Shown: positions 1 to 7,478, counted from the first letter of the stretch. The stretch is DNA of 14,569 bases from Lentisphaeria bacterium UBA7640 (GCA_002483765.1 DLIO01000101.1:1-14569); one strand, 5' to 3'. Numbers and translations are program-made. Notes: generated from the letters alone by a model not told the origin.

Positions 1-293
1 TGCACCGTGTCGGGGCATATCTTCCCATAATTTGCCATCCTTCTGGCATGACTTTCTAAGCTTTTATTAATTAAAGAATCTGCAACTATCTTTCTTATTT
101 TGTCAAGTGGTATCATGTTCAAAGCTCCTTCATCGATTAATTTTTGTAATCTATCATTTGCTAATAAACATTTGCTTGTAGCTTTTTTCAAATTCGAAGT
201 CTTGAGAGATAGCATAACTTCGCTATCTTGAAGCCTTCTACGAAAGTAATAAGTTTCCTTTCTAAGCACTAAATGTTTTACTTCAACGTCCAT
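1..293 (-). CDS. Integrase (tyrosine-recombinase type), N-terminal part, cut by window edge
   Basis: An open frame of 97 codons starts at an ATG (291-293) and runs off the left edge. It has a good ribosome binding site (AGGAG, 8 nt before the ATG). The visible protein begins MDVEVKHLVLRKETYYFRRR and continues with LKTSNLKKATSKCLLANDRL. A short beta-like YYFRRR segment followed by 'LKTS(N/D)LKKA' and a basic helix is the usual N-terminal arm-binding region of phage and island integrases. The catalytic R-H-R-Y domain would lie outside the window, so the family call is inference from this N-terminus and from position: the gene starts about 100 bp past the 3' end of a tRNA-Ser gene on the same strand, the classic place for an island integrase. 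This stretch is more AT-rich than the genes to the right, fitting acquired DNA. Confidence 0.68.
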   Translation of the reverse strand, partial: MDVEVKHLVLRKETYYFRRRLQDSEVMLSLKTSNLKKATSKCLLANDRLQKLIDEGALNMIPLDKIRKIVADSLINKSLESHARRMANYGKICPDTV

Positions 294-309
294 TTTTCTT
301 GCTCCTGTG

Positions 310-328
310 TGGTACACTTTGTGTAACA
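310..328. promoter_or_regulatory. Inverted repeat just upstream of the integrase ribosome binding site
   Basis: TGGTACAC (310-317), spacer TTT, GTGTAACA (321-328): an 8-bp inverted repeat with one mismatch. It lies 5 bp upstream of the integrase Shine-Dalgarno sequence. It could be an operator for an integrase or excisionase regulator, or a small hairpin in the leader. No clear -10/-35 pair was found for the integrase. Confidence 0.35.
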
Positions 329-394
329 GCAAAGAAAAAAAGTAAAAAAAAGCATTTTTTGATATTGTTGATAATCAAGGAGTTATAAAAGAAA

Positions 395-420
395 TGGCGG
401 AGAGAGTGGGATTCGAACCC
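395..420 (-). other. Candidate attachment site in the 3' end of tRNA-Ser
   Basis: The 3' part of the tRNA (T arm, acceptor and CCA) is the usual crossover site for tRNA-targeting integrases, and an integrase gene starts about 100 bp beyond it. The intact tRNA is then restored by the element's copy of the 3' end. The second att copy would lie outside the window to the left, so the exact core cannot be defined here. Confidence 0.35.
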
Positions 421-482
421 ACGGAGGCTTGCGCCTCGGCGGTTTTCAAGACCGCTGCCTTCAACCACTCGACCATCTCTCC
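395..482 (-). tRNA. tRNA-Ser (anticodon UGA)
   Basis: On the minus strand the gene begins GGAGAGA (acceptor 5' strand, 476-482) and ends TCTCTCC-G-CCA, so the CCA tail is encoded (395-397). The anticodon stem GCGGT/ACCGC encloses the loop CTTGAAA, giving anticodon TGA, which reads UCA serine codons. A long variable arm, GAGGC-GCAA-GCCTC, marks a type II tRNA as expected for serine. The T arm is GTGGG-TTCGAAT-CCCAC. All arms pair, so the tRNA looks intact and functional. Its 3' end faces the integrase gene. Confidence 0.96.
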
Positions 483-584
483 GGTTTGGTGATGAGCTAC
501 TTAAAATGCCTTATAAATAACTTTTTTCAAGCTCAAGTTGAAGTTTTTCCTGAAATTATTTGGAGAGAGTTGAGGAGTTGAAAA

Positions 585-855
585 TGAGTTTTCAACACGG
601 AGACACAGAGACACGGAGAAAGAAGTGTACTAGGGAAAGGGGGAAAGAGTTGGGTTGTTGGGCGAATGAGTTCGTGTCCGTCCGTGTTAACTTGCCATGA
701 TATAACGTAATTTGTGGGTTTAATTAGCGCGCGCATAATGCGCGCGCAAATTCAAAGAGGCAATTACAAAGCGCATTTTTGGATTAACTGACACACCCGA
801 TGACACGGATTAGTGCTCAATTAGCCTTCTTCTTTATCTGCGGATTTCCCTTTTG
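585..855. repeat. Gene-free intergenic stretch with CACRGAG-type low-complexity words
   Basis: No credible gene lies between the tRNA and the lipoprotein (483-857). The stretch holds a purine-rich run of ACACGGAG/ACACAGAG words (593-622), then 'gtgtccgtccgtgtt' (674-688), and near 791-850 'acacccgatgacacggatta' and 'atctgcggatttccc'. I recognise this style of filler (words like ACACAGAG and 'TCTGCGGATT') from intergenic regions of many unrelated environmental bacteria. That is a recollection, not a search result. One GC-core dyad element (706-768) is embedded in it. Confidence 0.5.
706..768. repeat. Dyad-symmetric intergenic element, copy 1
   Basis: Centred on base 737. The core is (GC)4 (727-734), ATAAT loop (735-739), (GC)4 (740-747), extended by AATT on both sides. 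The outer arms GTAATT (707-712) and AATTAC (762-767) are perfect reverse complements at equal distance from the centre. About 6 nt per side between the stems do not pair. It lies 90 bp beyond the stop codon of the lipoprotein gene. It is one of four copies in the window. Confidence 0.85.
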
Positions 856-857
856 GA

Positions 858-1271
858 CTATTTCAGGGTTGCGATTGCGTCGACGATTTTTTTCTTTTCG
901 GGATGATTAACGACGCCAATAAACATAAATGTATCCTTGACTGTTGCCGGGTATTTCATTGCCATGACGTAAATATATTCATCCCTCTGAACGCGGTCGA
1001 TAGTTTTTCGTTGTTTAGTATCCAAGAGGTTGAACTTATACGCGCCGATTTCCTGTTTTCCAATCATCACTGCTAGGCCTTCAGTCGCCCCTACAAGAGT
1101 CGGATCAAGGGGTTGGAGTTGAGCGATTTCAATGCCATTTAATTTAAAGTGATTGATCACGTCTCCAAGATTTAGATTGCTACTGTCTAATTTACTTTGG
1201 CAGGATGGGAGAAGGGCGAGAAATAGTACAGTGGCGCTGCACAATAACATTTTCCTCAAAACTGACTTCAT
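858..1271 (-). CDS. Small secreted lipoprotein of unknown function
   Basis: A 137-residue protein with a clear lipoprotein signal peptide: basic start MKSVLRKM, hydrophobic core LLCSATVLFLALL, then a lipobox-like LPSC whose Cys24 would become the lipid-modified N-terminus. The mature part is about 114 residues, soluble-looking and mixed alpha/beta, with no motif I recognise. Its ATG overlaps the stop codon of the upstream membrane-protein gene (ATGA at 1268-1271), so the two are probably translationally coupled and may work together at the envelope. It is downstream in a two-gene operon, and a GC-core dyad element follows its 3' end. Function cannot be assigned. Confidence 0.8.
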   Translation of the reverse strand: MKSVLRKMLLCSATVLFLALLPSCQSKLDSSNLNLGDVINHFKLNGIEIAQLQPLDPTLVGATEGLAVMIGKQEIGAYKFNLLDTKQRKTIDRVQRDEYIYVMAMKYPATVKDTFMFIGVVNHPEKKKIVDAIATLK

Positions 1272-1564
1272 GTTCTGATTCCTTCGATTGCCGGTTGTTC
1301 TGGTTTATTTCTGAACTGATAATAGAGGCATAGTATAGTATCGGTTAGGACTAAAATACCATTGAGCATATAGAGCCAAAATACGAAGTCATATTTATAA
1401 ACAACTTTATGCAAGCAGCCGGCGATATAACCAATAATGATCAAGCCTAGGAAAAGGTAACTTTTTCCTACAGGATTTTTAACTCGGATAGTCTTTATGA
1501 TGGCAAAAGGCCAGCTAAACCCGAAACAGATCAACATCAAGGCTTCAAAAATACTAAAACTCAT
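1268..1564 (-). CDS. Small membrane protein resembling the PQ-loop family
   Basis: About 98 residues starting MSFSIFEALMLICFGFSWPF, with three hydrophobic segments (about residues 5-22, 35-52 and 62-84) joined by short basic loops. The pattern 'CFGFSWPFAI..TIRVKNPVGKSYLFL..IIIGYI' resembles small PQ-loop-like proteins found in many anaerobes, whose role is unknown. A TTG 12 nt upstream (1576) would give four more residues, but the AGGAG ribosome binding site (1577-1581) directly abuts that TTG, so the ATG at 1564 is the better start. Its last bases overlap the start of the lipoprotein gene by 4 bp. A plausible promoter sits at 1606-1633. Confidence 0.75.
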   Translation of the reverse strand: MSFSIFEALMLICFGFSWPFAIIKTIRVKNPVGKSYLFLGLIIIGYIAGCLHKVVYKYDFVFWLYMLNGILVLTDTILCLYYQFRNKPEQPAIEGIRT

Positions 1565-1605
1565 AATAATTTGCAACTCCTAGTTTTATAAAAATGTGAA
1601 ATTTG

Positions 1606-1633
1606 AATATAACATATTTTAAGCCTGATTCAA
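1606..1633 (-). promoter_or_regulatory. Predicted sigma-70 promoter for the membrane protein-lipoprotein pair
   Basis: Read on the minus strand: TTGAAT (1628-1633), 16-nt spacer, TATATT (1606-1611). Transcription would begin about 35 nt before the ATG at 1564. The -35 box overlaps the left arm of the AATACAA/TTGTATT inverted repeat shared with the divergent promoter. Confidence 0.4.
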
Positions 1634-1676
1634 TACAAGCATCAGCGTTGTATTTAAGTTTATCCTGCGGTATTGT
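1632..1676 (+). promoter_or_regulatory. Predicted promoter and overlapping operator for the permease-cob operon
   Basis: TTGTAT (1648-1653), 17-nt spacer, TATTGT (1671-1676) is a plausible sigma-70 promoter with a start near 1683, 24 nt before the permease ATG. A perfect 7-bp inverted repeat, AATACAA (1632-1638) and TTGTATT (1648-1654) with 9 nt between, covers the -35 box, as expected for a repressor operator. It also touches the divergent promoter. I saw no cobalamin riboswitch in the leader. Confidence 0.38.
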
Positions 1677-1706
1677 ACTTTTTTTAAATTGACAACAGGA
1701 CGAATA

Positions 1707-2468
1707 ATGTACGAATGGTTTTTTGATAGTTTTTCGTGGATGCAGCTTTTGGTTTTGGCATTCAGCGCGGTTTTGATTGGGATTAATAAGACTGGTATGC
1801 CGGGTATCGGAACTTTGCCAGTAGTGATGTTGATGGCGACCTTTGAGCCTCGTTTGTCAACTGGTTTGCAGTTGATGATGTTGGGCGCAGCTGATGTGAT
1901 CGCGGTGACCTATTATCGTCGTCATGCGAATTGGCGGATTGTTGGCCGATTGCTACCGTGGGCACTCGCCGGCATCGCATTGGGAGTGTTGGTATTGCGT
2001 GGTTTGGATAGCGGCATGTTGCGCCCTGTTATTGGCTGGGTTATTATTGGTATGGCCGCACTTAATTTTCTTCGTGGTCGTTATTTGAAGAGTGCGGATA
2101 ACTTACCTGATCACTGGGCATTTTCTGCGTTCTTTGGTTTACTGGCCGGTTTGACGACTCAGGTCGCGAACGCAGCGGGACCAGTAATGGCCATTTATCT
2201 GTTGTCGATGCGTTTGTCGAAGAAAGAATATATGGGCAGTTGTGCTTGGTATTTTTTGATACTCAATTGGCTGAAAATTCCAATCTTTGTTTTTGAAGGA
2301 CGGATTACGTTCAGTGCATTTAAAGCTGACTTAGCGATGCTTCCTTTGTTGTTGATTGGCGGCGCGTTAGGAATTTTATTTATCAATAAAATTAACCAAA
2401 AAGTTTTTGAAACCATAATTCAAGTTTTAATTGTGGCAACGGCGTTGTATCTGATTGTTTTTCCGTGA
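1707..2468 (+). CDS. TauE/SafE-family (TSUP) membrane permease
   Basis: A 253-residue inner-membrane protein with seven to eight hydrophobic segments. The N-terminal half carries the family-typical 'GINKTGMPGIGTLPVVML' loop-helix, and the second half repeats the theme with 'FFGLLAGLTTQVANAAGPV', the two-repeat design of TSUP transporters, which move sulfite, sulfoacetate and other small anions or remain uncharacterised. An ATG at 1707 preceded by AGGA at good spacing is preferred over an in-frame TTG at 1689. Only 28 bp separate it from cobC, so it is probably the first gene of the cob operon. Its substrate is unknown; the context invites the guess that it moves something used in cobalamin assembly (for example cobalt), but nothing in the sequence shows that. 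Confidence 0.88.
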   Translation: MYEWFFDSFSWMQLLVLAFSAVLIGINKTGMPGIGTLPVVMLMATFEPRLSTGLQLMMLGAADVIAVTYYRRHANWRIVGRLLPWALAGIALGVLVLRGLDSGMLRPVIGWVIIGMAALNFLRGRYLKSADNLPDHWAFSAFFGLLAGLTTQVANAAGPVMAIYLLSMRLSKKEYMGSCAWYFLILNWLKIPIFVFEGRITFSAFKADLAMLPLLLIGGALGILFINKINQKVFETIIQVLIVATALYLIVFP

Positions 2469-2496
2469 AATCTGTAAATGAATATAATTTGAAAAT

Positions 2497-3039
2497 ATGA
2501 AAAAACTTATTTTAATTCGGCATGGCGAAGTACCATTGGCTTGGCAGAGACGTTATATCGGTTCTACTAATCCGCCATTGTCGGAAGAGGGAAGGGCGGG
2601 TTGTCGCAAGTTACGCGAACAATTTTTAGCTCATAATCCAGTTAAAATATGGTGCAGCCCATTATTACGTGCAGTGCAAAGTGCAGAGGAGATCTGTCCG
2701 GAACAGGAGATCGGCTTTGATCACCGTTTGCGTGAGATTGATTTTGGCGATTGGGAAAATTTATCATATCAAGAAATATGTGAAGTTGCTACGCCAAGTC
2801 AGATTTCAACTTGGGCAGAAAATATTGATGAGATGGTTTTTCCAGGTGGATCCAGTGTACGTGAATTCAATTGTGCAGTCGATGAGTTTATGGATGAGTT
2901 GCCTGATGAATATCCGGTAGCGTTAATTACTCATGGCGGAGTATTGATGCGGATTATTTCAAAAATCAAGAATTTGCCACCGGAACGTCGTTTTGAGGCA
3001 TTGCTTCCGCGTGGGGTGATGAAGGTTTTTGAACTGTGA
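2497..3039 (+). CDS. cobC: Alpha-ribazole phosphatase (histidine phosphatase family)
   Basis: A 180-residue protein of the histidine phosphatase superfamily. The RHGE signature (residues 8-11) supplies the phospho-accepting His9 and Arg8. Arg58 in SPLLRA, Glu80 in REIDFGDWE and His146 in THGG complete the expected active site. The family includes phosphoglycerate mutases and many phosphatases. Position directly before cobU, cobT and cobS supports CobC, which removes the 5' phosphate of alpha-ribazole phosphate (or of cobalamin phosphate) at the end of nucleotide-loop assembly. I see no strong Shine-Dalgarno sequence before its ATG. Function rests on motif plus context; a broader-specificity phosphatase remains possible. 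Confidence 0.88.
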   Translation: MKKLILIRHGEVPLAWQRRYIGSTNPPLSEEGRAGCRKLREQFLAHNPVKIWCSPLLRAVQSAEEICPEQEIGFDHRLREIDFGDWENLSYQEICEVATPSQISTWAENIDEMVFPGGSSVREFNCAVDEFMDELPDEYPVALITHGGVLMRIISKIKNLPPERRFEALLPRGVMKVFEL

Positions 3040-3079
3040 TTTTTAGTGTAAGTGAATTAAGTTTATATGAGGAATTATT

Positions 3080-3601
3080 ATGGGAAACAACATTATTTTG
3101 GTAACTGGTGGCGCGCGTAGCGGTAAAAGCTCCTTTGCTGAAAATTTAGTTGGGATTGATTGTCAGAACAAGATCTACATCGCGACCTGTCCAGCATTTG
3201 ATGAAGAGATGCGGCAACGCATTAAAATTCACCGTGAACAGCGGCGCAATAATGGTTGGGTTACCATTGAAGAACAATATGATTTGGTGCGTGCGCTGGC
3301 TGACGCTTCTGGGAATGTGTTGATTGACTGTTTAACTTTGTGGATTAATAACCTGCTTTATCAGAATAAAGATTTTAACGAAGCGATGATGGTGGAACGA
3401 ACAAAAAATTTGCTTGTGGCATTAAAAAAATATCCTGGTCAAGTAGTATTGGTGATTAACGAGGTTGGACTTGGATTAGTTCCTGAAAATTCGCTTGGAC
3501 GGTTATTTCGCGATTGTTCAGGACGTTGCGGCCAAATGATTGCACATGAATCGGATGAGGTTTATTGGATGGTTTGCGGACTTTCACAGAGGTTAAAATG
3601 A
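3080..3601 (+). CDS. cobU: Adenosylcobinamide kinase / adenosylcobinamide-phosphate guanylyltransferase
   Basis: A 173-residue, full-length CobU. It starts with the P-loop TGGARSGKSSFAE (residues 9-21). The 'MRQRIKIHREQRR' stretch places His51 where the family's guanylylated histidine is found. DCLTLWINNLL (83-93) and 'NEVGLGLVP..SLGRLFRD' are family signatures. The enzyme phosphorylates adenosylcobinamide and transfers GMP from GTP to give adenosylcobinamide-GDP, the substrate of CobS. A GAGG ribosome binding site lies 8 nt before the ATG. Its TGA stop overlaps the cobT ATG (ATGA), indicating coupled translation. Confidence 0.96.
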   Translation: MGNNIILVTGGARSGKSSFAENLVGIDCQNKIYIATCPAFDEEMRQRIKIHREQRRNNGWVTIEEQYDLVRALADASGNVLIDCLTLWINNLLYQNKDFNEAMMVERTKNLLVALKKYPGQVVLVINEVGLGLVPENSLGRLFRDCSGRCGQMIAHESDEVYWMVCGLSQRLK

Positions 3602-4665
3602 TTATGAAATTGAATGATGCCATTACTGCAATTGAGCCAGCAGATCAGGAGTTTCGTCAAGCTGCAACTGAACATATTAGGAATTTAACTATGCCACCTT
3701 GGGCACTCGGTGAATTGTTGGATTTAGCGGTTGATTTGGCTGGAATGACGCGAAATTTAAAATTCCCGACGGCGCGTAAAAATATTATATTGATGGCTGG
3801 CGATCACGGCATTGTTTGTGAGGGGGTTTGTCCTCAACCATCGTCGGTAACTACGCAGATGCTCTATAATTTTGTTAACGGTGGCGCTGGCGTAAATGTT
3901 TTGGCGCGACAAGTTGGAGCAACGGTGACGATTGTTGATGTGGGAGTGGATGCAGATTTATCAGAACTGGTACGTGATGGCAAAATTATCGATCGGAAAA
4001 TCTGTCGTGGCACTGCCAATTTTGCAGTCGGTCCAGCGATGAGCCGTGCTGAAGCTTTGCAAGCAATTGAAGCGGGGATTGAGGTTGCCACAACACTAGC
4101 TCCCAAAACCGATATCTTTGGAACGGGTGAAATGGGAATTGGCAACACCTCCCCGAGTTCTGCCATTGTGGCGGTCATGGCGCGCGCTGGAAACGATGTT
4201 CGTCCGTTTACTGGGTTGGGGGCAGGGTTGGCGCCGGAAAAGCTTCTGCACAAGGCTACAGTGATTCAGCGCGGCATTGATCTGAATTCTCCTGATCCTG
4301 ATGATGCGCTCGACGTATTGGCTAAGGTGGGTGGTTTTGAAATCGGCGGTTTGGCTGGAGTTATGTTAGGGGCGGCTGCACATCGGCGTCCGATATTGGT
4401 CGATGGATTTATTTCCGGAGCGGCAGCGCTGATTGCTCGTGCATTGGCGCCGAGCGTCAGCGACTATCTGATTGCCGCGCATGTCGGCGCTGAATCTGGT
4501 CATGAGGCGGTGATAAAGATGCTCAATAAAAAACCATTGTTAAATTTAGGTTTGCGTTTAGGTGAGGGGACTGGTGCAGCATTGGCAATGCATCTGGTAG
4601 ATGCGGCGGCGTTGATTGTGAATGAGATGGCAACCTTCGAGAGTGCTGGAGTAAAAGTATGTTAA
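3598..4665 (+). CDS. cobT: Nicotinate-nucleotide:dimethylbenzimidazole phosphoribosyltransferase
   Basis: A 355-residue protein when started at the ATG overlapping the cobU stop (AGAGG 5 nt upstream); this matches the usual family length, whereas an in-frame ATG at 3565 inside cobU would add an unlikely extension. Motifs include MAGDHGIVCEGV, GTANFAVGP, FGTGEMGIGNTSPSSA, and near the C-terminus RLGEGTGAALAMHLVDAA, which holds the catalytic glutamate (about residue 323). CobT makes alpha-ribazole phosphate from a lower-ligand base and nicotinate mononucleotide. The gene overlaps cobS by 7 bp. Confidence 0.97.
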   Translation: MIMKLNDAITAIEPADQEFRQAATEHIRNLTMPPWALGELLDLAVDLAGMTRNLKFPTARKNIILMAGDHGIVCEGVCPQPSSVTTQMLYNFVNGGAGVNVLARQVGATVTIVDVGVDADLSELVRDGKIIDRKICRGTANFAVGPAMSRAEALQAIEAGIEVATTLAPKTDIFGTGEMGIGNTSPSSAIVAVMARAGNDVRPFTGLGAGLAPEKLLHKATVIQRGIDLNSPDPDDALDVLAKVGGFEIGGLAGVMLGAAAHRRPILVDGFISGAAALIARALAPSVSDYLIAAHVGAESGHEAVIKMLNKKPLLNLGLRLGEGTGAALAMHLVDAAALIVNEMATFESAGVKVC

Positions 4666-5387
4666 GAGGATTTTTTGCAGCTTTGACTTTTTTGAGCGTG
4701 ATCCCTGCTTGGCGTTTTATTCCATCGGAACGCGATATTACACGTGCTGTAAATTTTTTCCCATTGGCTGGGGCATTGTTTGGTGCGCTGTTTTTCGGGG
4801 TAGCAGTTGTGACATTGCGTTTTTTACCAACCATGGCGGCAATCGCTTTTTTAGTGGTTTTAAGTGAACTGTTTACCAAAGCTCTTCATCTGGACGGATT
4901 GGCTGATACTGCGGATGCGTTTATGAGTGGACGTGATCGGCCGCGCAAACTAGAAATTATGCGGGATAGTGGCATTGGAACGATGGGCGTTTTTGCGATT
5001 GTTGCGGTGCTTGGAATGAAGTTTTCAGGGTTGGCGTCATTGCCGCTGGAACGGATAAGCGCGGCGCTGGCGTTGATGTTTCTGAATGGGCGCATGGCGA
5101 TGATGTTTCATATTGCGTCAAGTCGTTACGCGCGCCCATCTGGACTAGGAAAACTATTTTTCGGTTCAGTATCACTATTCAGTATGATTTTTGCAATAGT
5201 GCTGATGTTCGGTTGCGGTTGGATGTTGTTGGGTTTGCATGGCGTTTTAGCGGCTGCTGGTAGTTTGTTCTTCGCGGTTATTTGGAGCCGTGTTTGTGCC
5301 TGGATAATTGGCGGCGCCACAGGAGATACTATCGGTTGTTGTTGTCAATTAACCGAATTGCTCACTTTGTACGTTTTCTTGTTATGA
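4659..5387 (+). CDS. cobS: Adenosylcobinamide-GDP ribazoletransferase (cobalamin synthase)
   Basis: A 242-residue polytopic membrane protein. The hallmark ALHLDGLADTADAF (about residues 75-88, with acidic residues thought to bind metal), the following 'SGRDRPRKLEIMRDSGIGTMG', and the C-terminal GGATGDTIG identify CobS. It joins adenosylcobinamide-GDP (from CobU) to alpha-ribazole or its phosphate (from CobT) at the cytoplasmic membrane, giving adenosylcobalamin or its phosphate, which CobC can dephosphorylate. GGAG lies 8 nt before the ATG, inside the cobT tail. It is the last gene of the operon. No upstream corrin-ring genes are visible, so the operon could serve either full synthesis or cobinamide salvage. 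Confidence 0.96.
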   Translation: MLRGFFAALTFLSVIPAWRFIPSERDITRAVNFFPLAGALFGALFFGVAVVTLRFLPTMAAIAFLVVLSELFTKALHLDGLADTADAFMSGRDRPRKLEIMRDSGIGTMGVFAIVAVLGMKFSGLASLPLERISAALALMFLNGRMAMMFHIASSRYARPSGLGKLFFGSVSLFSMIFAIVLMFGCGWMLLGLHGVLAAAGSLFFAVIWSRVCAWIIGGATGDTIGCCCQLTELLTLYVFLL

Positions 5388-5536
5388 TTTTCTTCCTATC
5401 CGAATCTTCAAATTGATTTTTCAACGCTTTTTAAATCCTATTGCGGTTTCTTTGAGATTATTGAACGGCAATCATTGCTTTATTATCAATCAAAGCTAAT
5501 TTAAATACATAAATTAACAATAAAAATAGGATTTTA

Positions 5537-7255
5537 ATGGATATAAAAATATGGAGAAATGCTTGTCAAAATCTAGAAACTGAGGTGAGTAAAATTGAGG
5601 ACGACTATTCTTTGTCTCGTCCGATCGCTCTGTTTTTAGCTGCGCGCAATATATCAGGCAAGGGGATTGACGAATTTCTCAATCCTAAGTTATCAAATCT
5701 GTCCGACCCTTACCGATTTACTGGAATTGAACGAGCAGTCGCTAGATTATGGGAAGCGATTCAAAAGCGTGAAGCGATTTTGATTCACGGAGACTATGAC
5801 ACTGACGGCATTACTGCGACTGCGCTGTTGTCTTGGGTTTTGAAGAAAAACGGCGCTGATGTCTATTCATTTATTCCACATCGTTTTGATGACGGTTATG
5901 GATTTACGCCTGATTCTCTGCACAAAGCCATTGACACGCTTGAAAAAGATTTCAAGGTTTTGGTCACGGTTGACTGTGGGACTACGAGCAATGACGCGGT
6001 AGCGGAAGCGACTCGATTGGGAATTGACACCATTGTGACCGATCATCATGATCCCTCAAGTGAATTACCACAAGCATTGGCGTTGATTAACCCCAAACTT
6101 GACCCCAAACTCAAAGATCTTGGGATGTTATCGGGAGCTGGAATTGCCTTCAAATTATCGCATGCGTTCGTAAAGTATGGGCGTGAAAATAATTTAGGAG
6201 GATTTTCCGTCAAGTTGGATGAGATCTTGGATTATGTCGCGCTGGGGACTGTGGCGGATATTGTTCCACTATTGGGTGAAAATCGGATATTGGTGCGGCA
6301 TGGCATGGAGATTTTGCGCAAACAACTTCGGCCAGGGACTAGAGCTTTGATCGAAACCTCAAAGTTACGCAATGAATTGAACCCATCTGATATCACCTTC
6401 AAATTGGCTCCGCGCATCAACGCTGCTGGACGGGTTGGTGATGCCGGTATCGCATTAAAATTACTGGAATCGGAAAACATTGTTGATGCCTATCATTATG
6501 CTGAAATTTTGGAAAAATATAATGGTATTCGCCAAGGTAAAGAGCAAGAAATATTTAATGAGGCAAAACTCCAGATTGAAAAAAATCATGATATCGCCAA
6601 TCAGTATTCTATTTTAGTTGCTGGCAAAAATTGGCATCAGGGCGTAATTGGAATTGTCGCCTCACGCCTAGCGCGGGATTATAACCGTCCTGCGATCGTC
6701 TTAACTATTCAAGATGGTCACGCTTATGGTTCCGGCAGGAGCATTGGAACACTAAATCTTCTTGAAATGTTAAATGAATCAGCTAAGCTGTTGGAACGTT
6801 TTGGCGGTCATCCAATGGCAGTAGGGCTTGGCTTGGCGGAAGAAAAAATTGCTGAATTTGCGAAGGCATTAGAGAGTAGTGTGCGCAGTCATTTGCGAGC
6901 GTCAGAGCTTGAGGAAGCTACTCTGCATGATGGCATTATTGGGGTAGAAGATCTGTCGGATGACTTTTTCGAAATGTTACCAAAATTATCGCCCTTTGGC
7001 CATAGTAATCAGAAGCCGTTATTTCGATTGAATAACATGGAAGTGGTTAAATGTATGCCTGCTGGTGAAGATCACACTCGTGGTGTTTTGCGCGGTTTAA
7101 CTGGACGAAGCATTGACTTTATTGCATTCGGACGCCGCGTCGCGGAGTTCCAAACTGGTCAATTAGATATTTTGGCCACCCCGCAAATCAACGATTATTA
7201 CAACGTGAAAAAACCACAACTAATGGTCACATACATTAGATTCAGCGAAGCGTAA
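5537..7255 (+). CDS. recJ: Single-stranded-DNA-specific 5'-3' exonuclease RecJ
   Basis: A 572-residue, full-length RecJ of the DHH phosphoesterase family. Metal-binding motifs are visible in order: HGDYDTDG (84-91), VTVDCG with Asp146, the DHH triad (169-171), and VALGTVADIVPL with Asp241. The DHHA1 domain follows with GKNWHQGVIGIVASR and FGGHPMAVGL (422-431), and a C-terminal OB-fold-like region closes the protein. RecJ degrades single-stranded DNA 5' to 3' in recombination and mismatch or base excision repair. An AGGA ribosome binding site precedes the ATG. It stands apart from the cob operon (149 bp gap) and ends convergent with the ligase gene. Confidence 0.96.
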   Translation: MDIKIWRNACQNLETEVSKIEDDYSLSRPIALFLAARNISGKGIDEFLNPKLSNLSDPYRFTGIERAVARLWEAIQKREAILIHGDYDTDGITATALLSWVLKKNGADVYSFIPHRFDDGYGFTPDSLHKAIDTLEKDFKVLVTVDCGTTSNDAVAEATRLGIDTIVTDHHDPSSELPQALALINPKLDPKLKDLGMLSGAGIAFKLSHAFVKYGRENNLGGFSVKLDEILDYVALGTVADIVPLLGENRILVRHGMEILRKQLRPGTRALIETSKLRNELNPSDITFKLAPRINAAGRVGDAGIALKLLESENIVDAYHYAEILEKYNGIRQGKEQEIFNEAKLQIEKNHDIANQYSILVAGKNWHQGVIGIVASRLARDYNRPAIVLTIQDGHAYGSGRSIGTLNLLEMLNESAKLLERFGGHPMAVGLGLAEEKIAEFAKALESSVRSHLRASELEEATLHDGIIGVEDLSDDFFEMLPKLSPFGHSNQKPLFRLNNMEVVKCMPAGEDHTRGVLRGLTGRSIDFIAFGRRVAEFQTGQLDILATPQINDYYNVKKPQLMVTYIRFSEA

Positions 7256-7285
7256 AGGGCGGGATTTAATCCTAAAAAATCAGAA

Positions 7286-7330
7286 GGCTGTAGTTGGGAG
7301 TTTCGGGAACGCGGAGCTCCAACTCCAGCT
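7286..7330. terminator. Candidate bidirectional terminator between recJ and the ligase gene
   Basis: GGCTGTAGTTGGGAG (7286-7300) pairs with CTCCAACTCCAGCT (7317-7330) with one bulge and two mismatches, around a 16-nt loop. On the plus strand a T-rich stretch (TTATATTTTC) follows; on the minus strand the hairpin is followed a few bases later by TTTTTT. Both converging genes could end here. Confidence 0.45.
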
Positions 7331-7364
7331 TTATATTTTCATTAATCTCGGGCTAAAAATATAG

Positions 7365-7427
7365 TGTAAAGTAGTTCTTTAATTCGCGCGCGCATAATGC
7401 GCGCGTGAATTAGATAAACAAATTACA
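7365..7427. repeat. Dyad-symmetric intergenic element, copy 2
   Basis: Centred on base 7396. CGCGCGCGC (7385-7393), ATAAT (7394-7398) and GCGCGCGTG (7399-7407) form the core, with TTAATTC/GAATTA extending the stem. The outer arm AATTACA (7421-7427) faces TGTAAAG (7365-7371) at the exactly mirrored position (5 of 7 pairs). It lies 110 bp after recJ and about 50 bp beyond the end of the ligase gene. Confidence 0.85.
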
Positions 7428-7478
7428 TCATTCTTAAAAATTCTCCAACACCCCCAATTCCCCAGCTATCCTTGTGGC

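Noticed and set aside
320..362. A/T-run hairpin after the tRNA as its terminator
   Set aside because: The AAAAAA...TTTTTT pairing has no GC stem, so it is too weak to call a terminator.
1577..1706. Possible cobalamin riboswitch before the permease-cob operon
   Set aside because: The leader is short and I see neither the B12-box-like sequence nor the expected multi-stem layout.
1689..1712. TTGACA at 1689 with AATAAT nearby as a promoter, or TTG 1689 as the permease start
   Set aside because: The spacing between the boxes is only about 10 nt, and AGGA is correctly placed for the ATG at 1707, not for the TTG.
3864..4253. Minus-strand open frame of 129 codons inside cobT
   Set aside because: Antisense shadow of cobT, rich in Ala, Pro, Ser and Thr as expected from reversed coding sequence.
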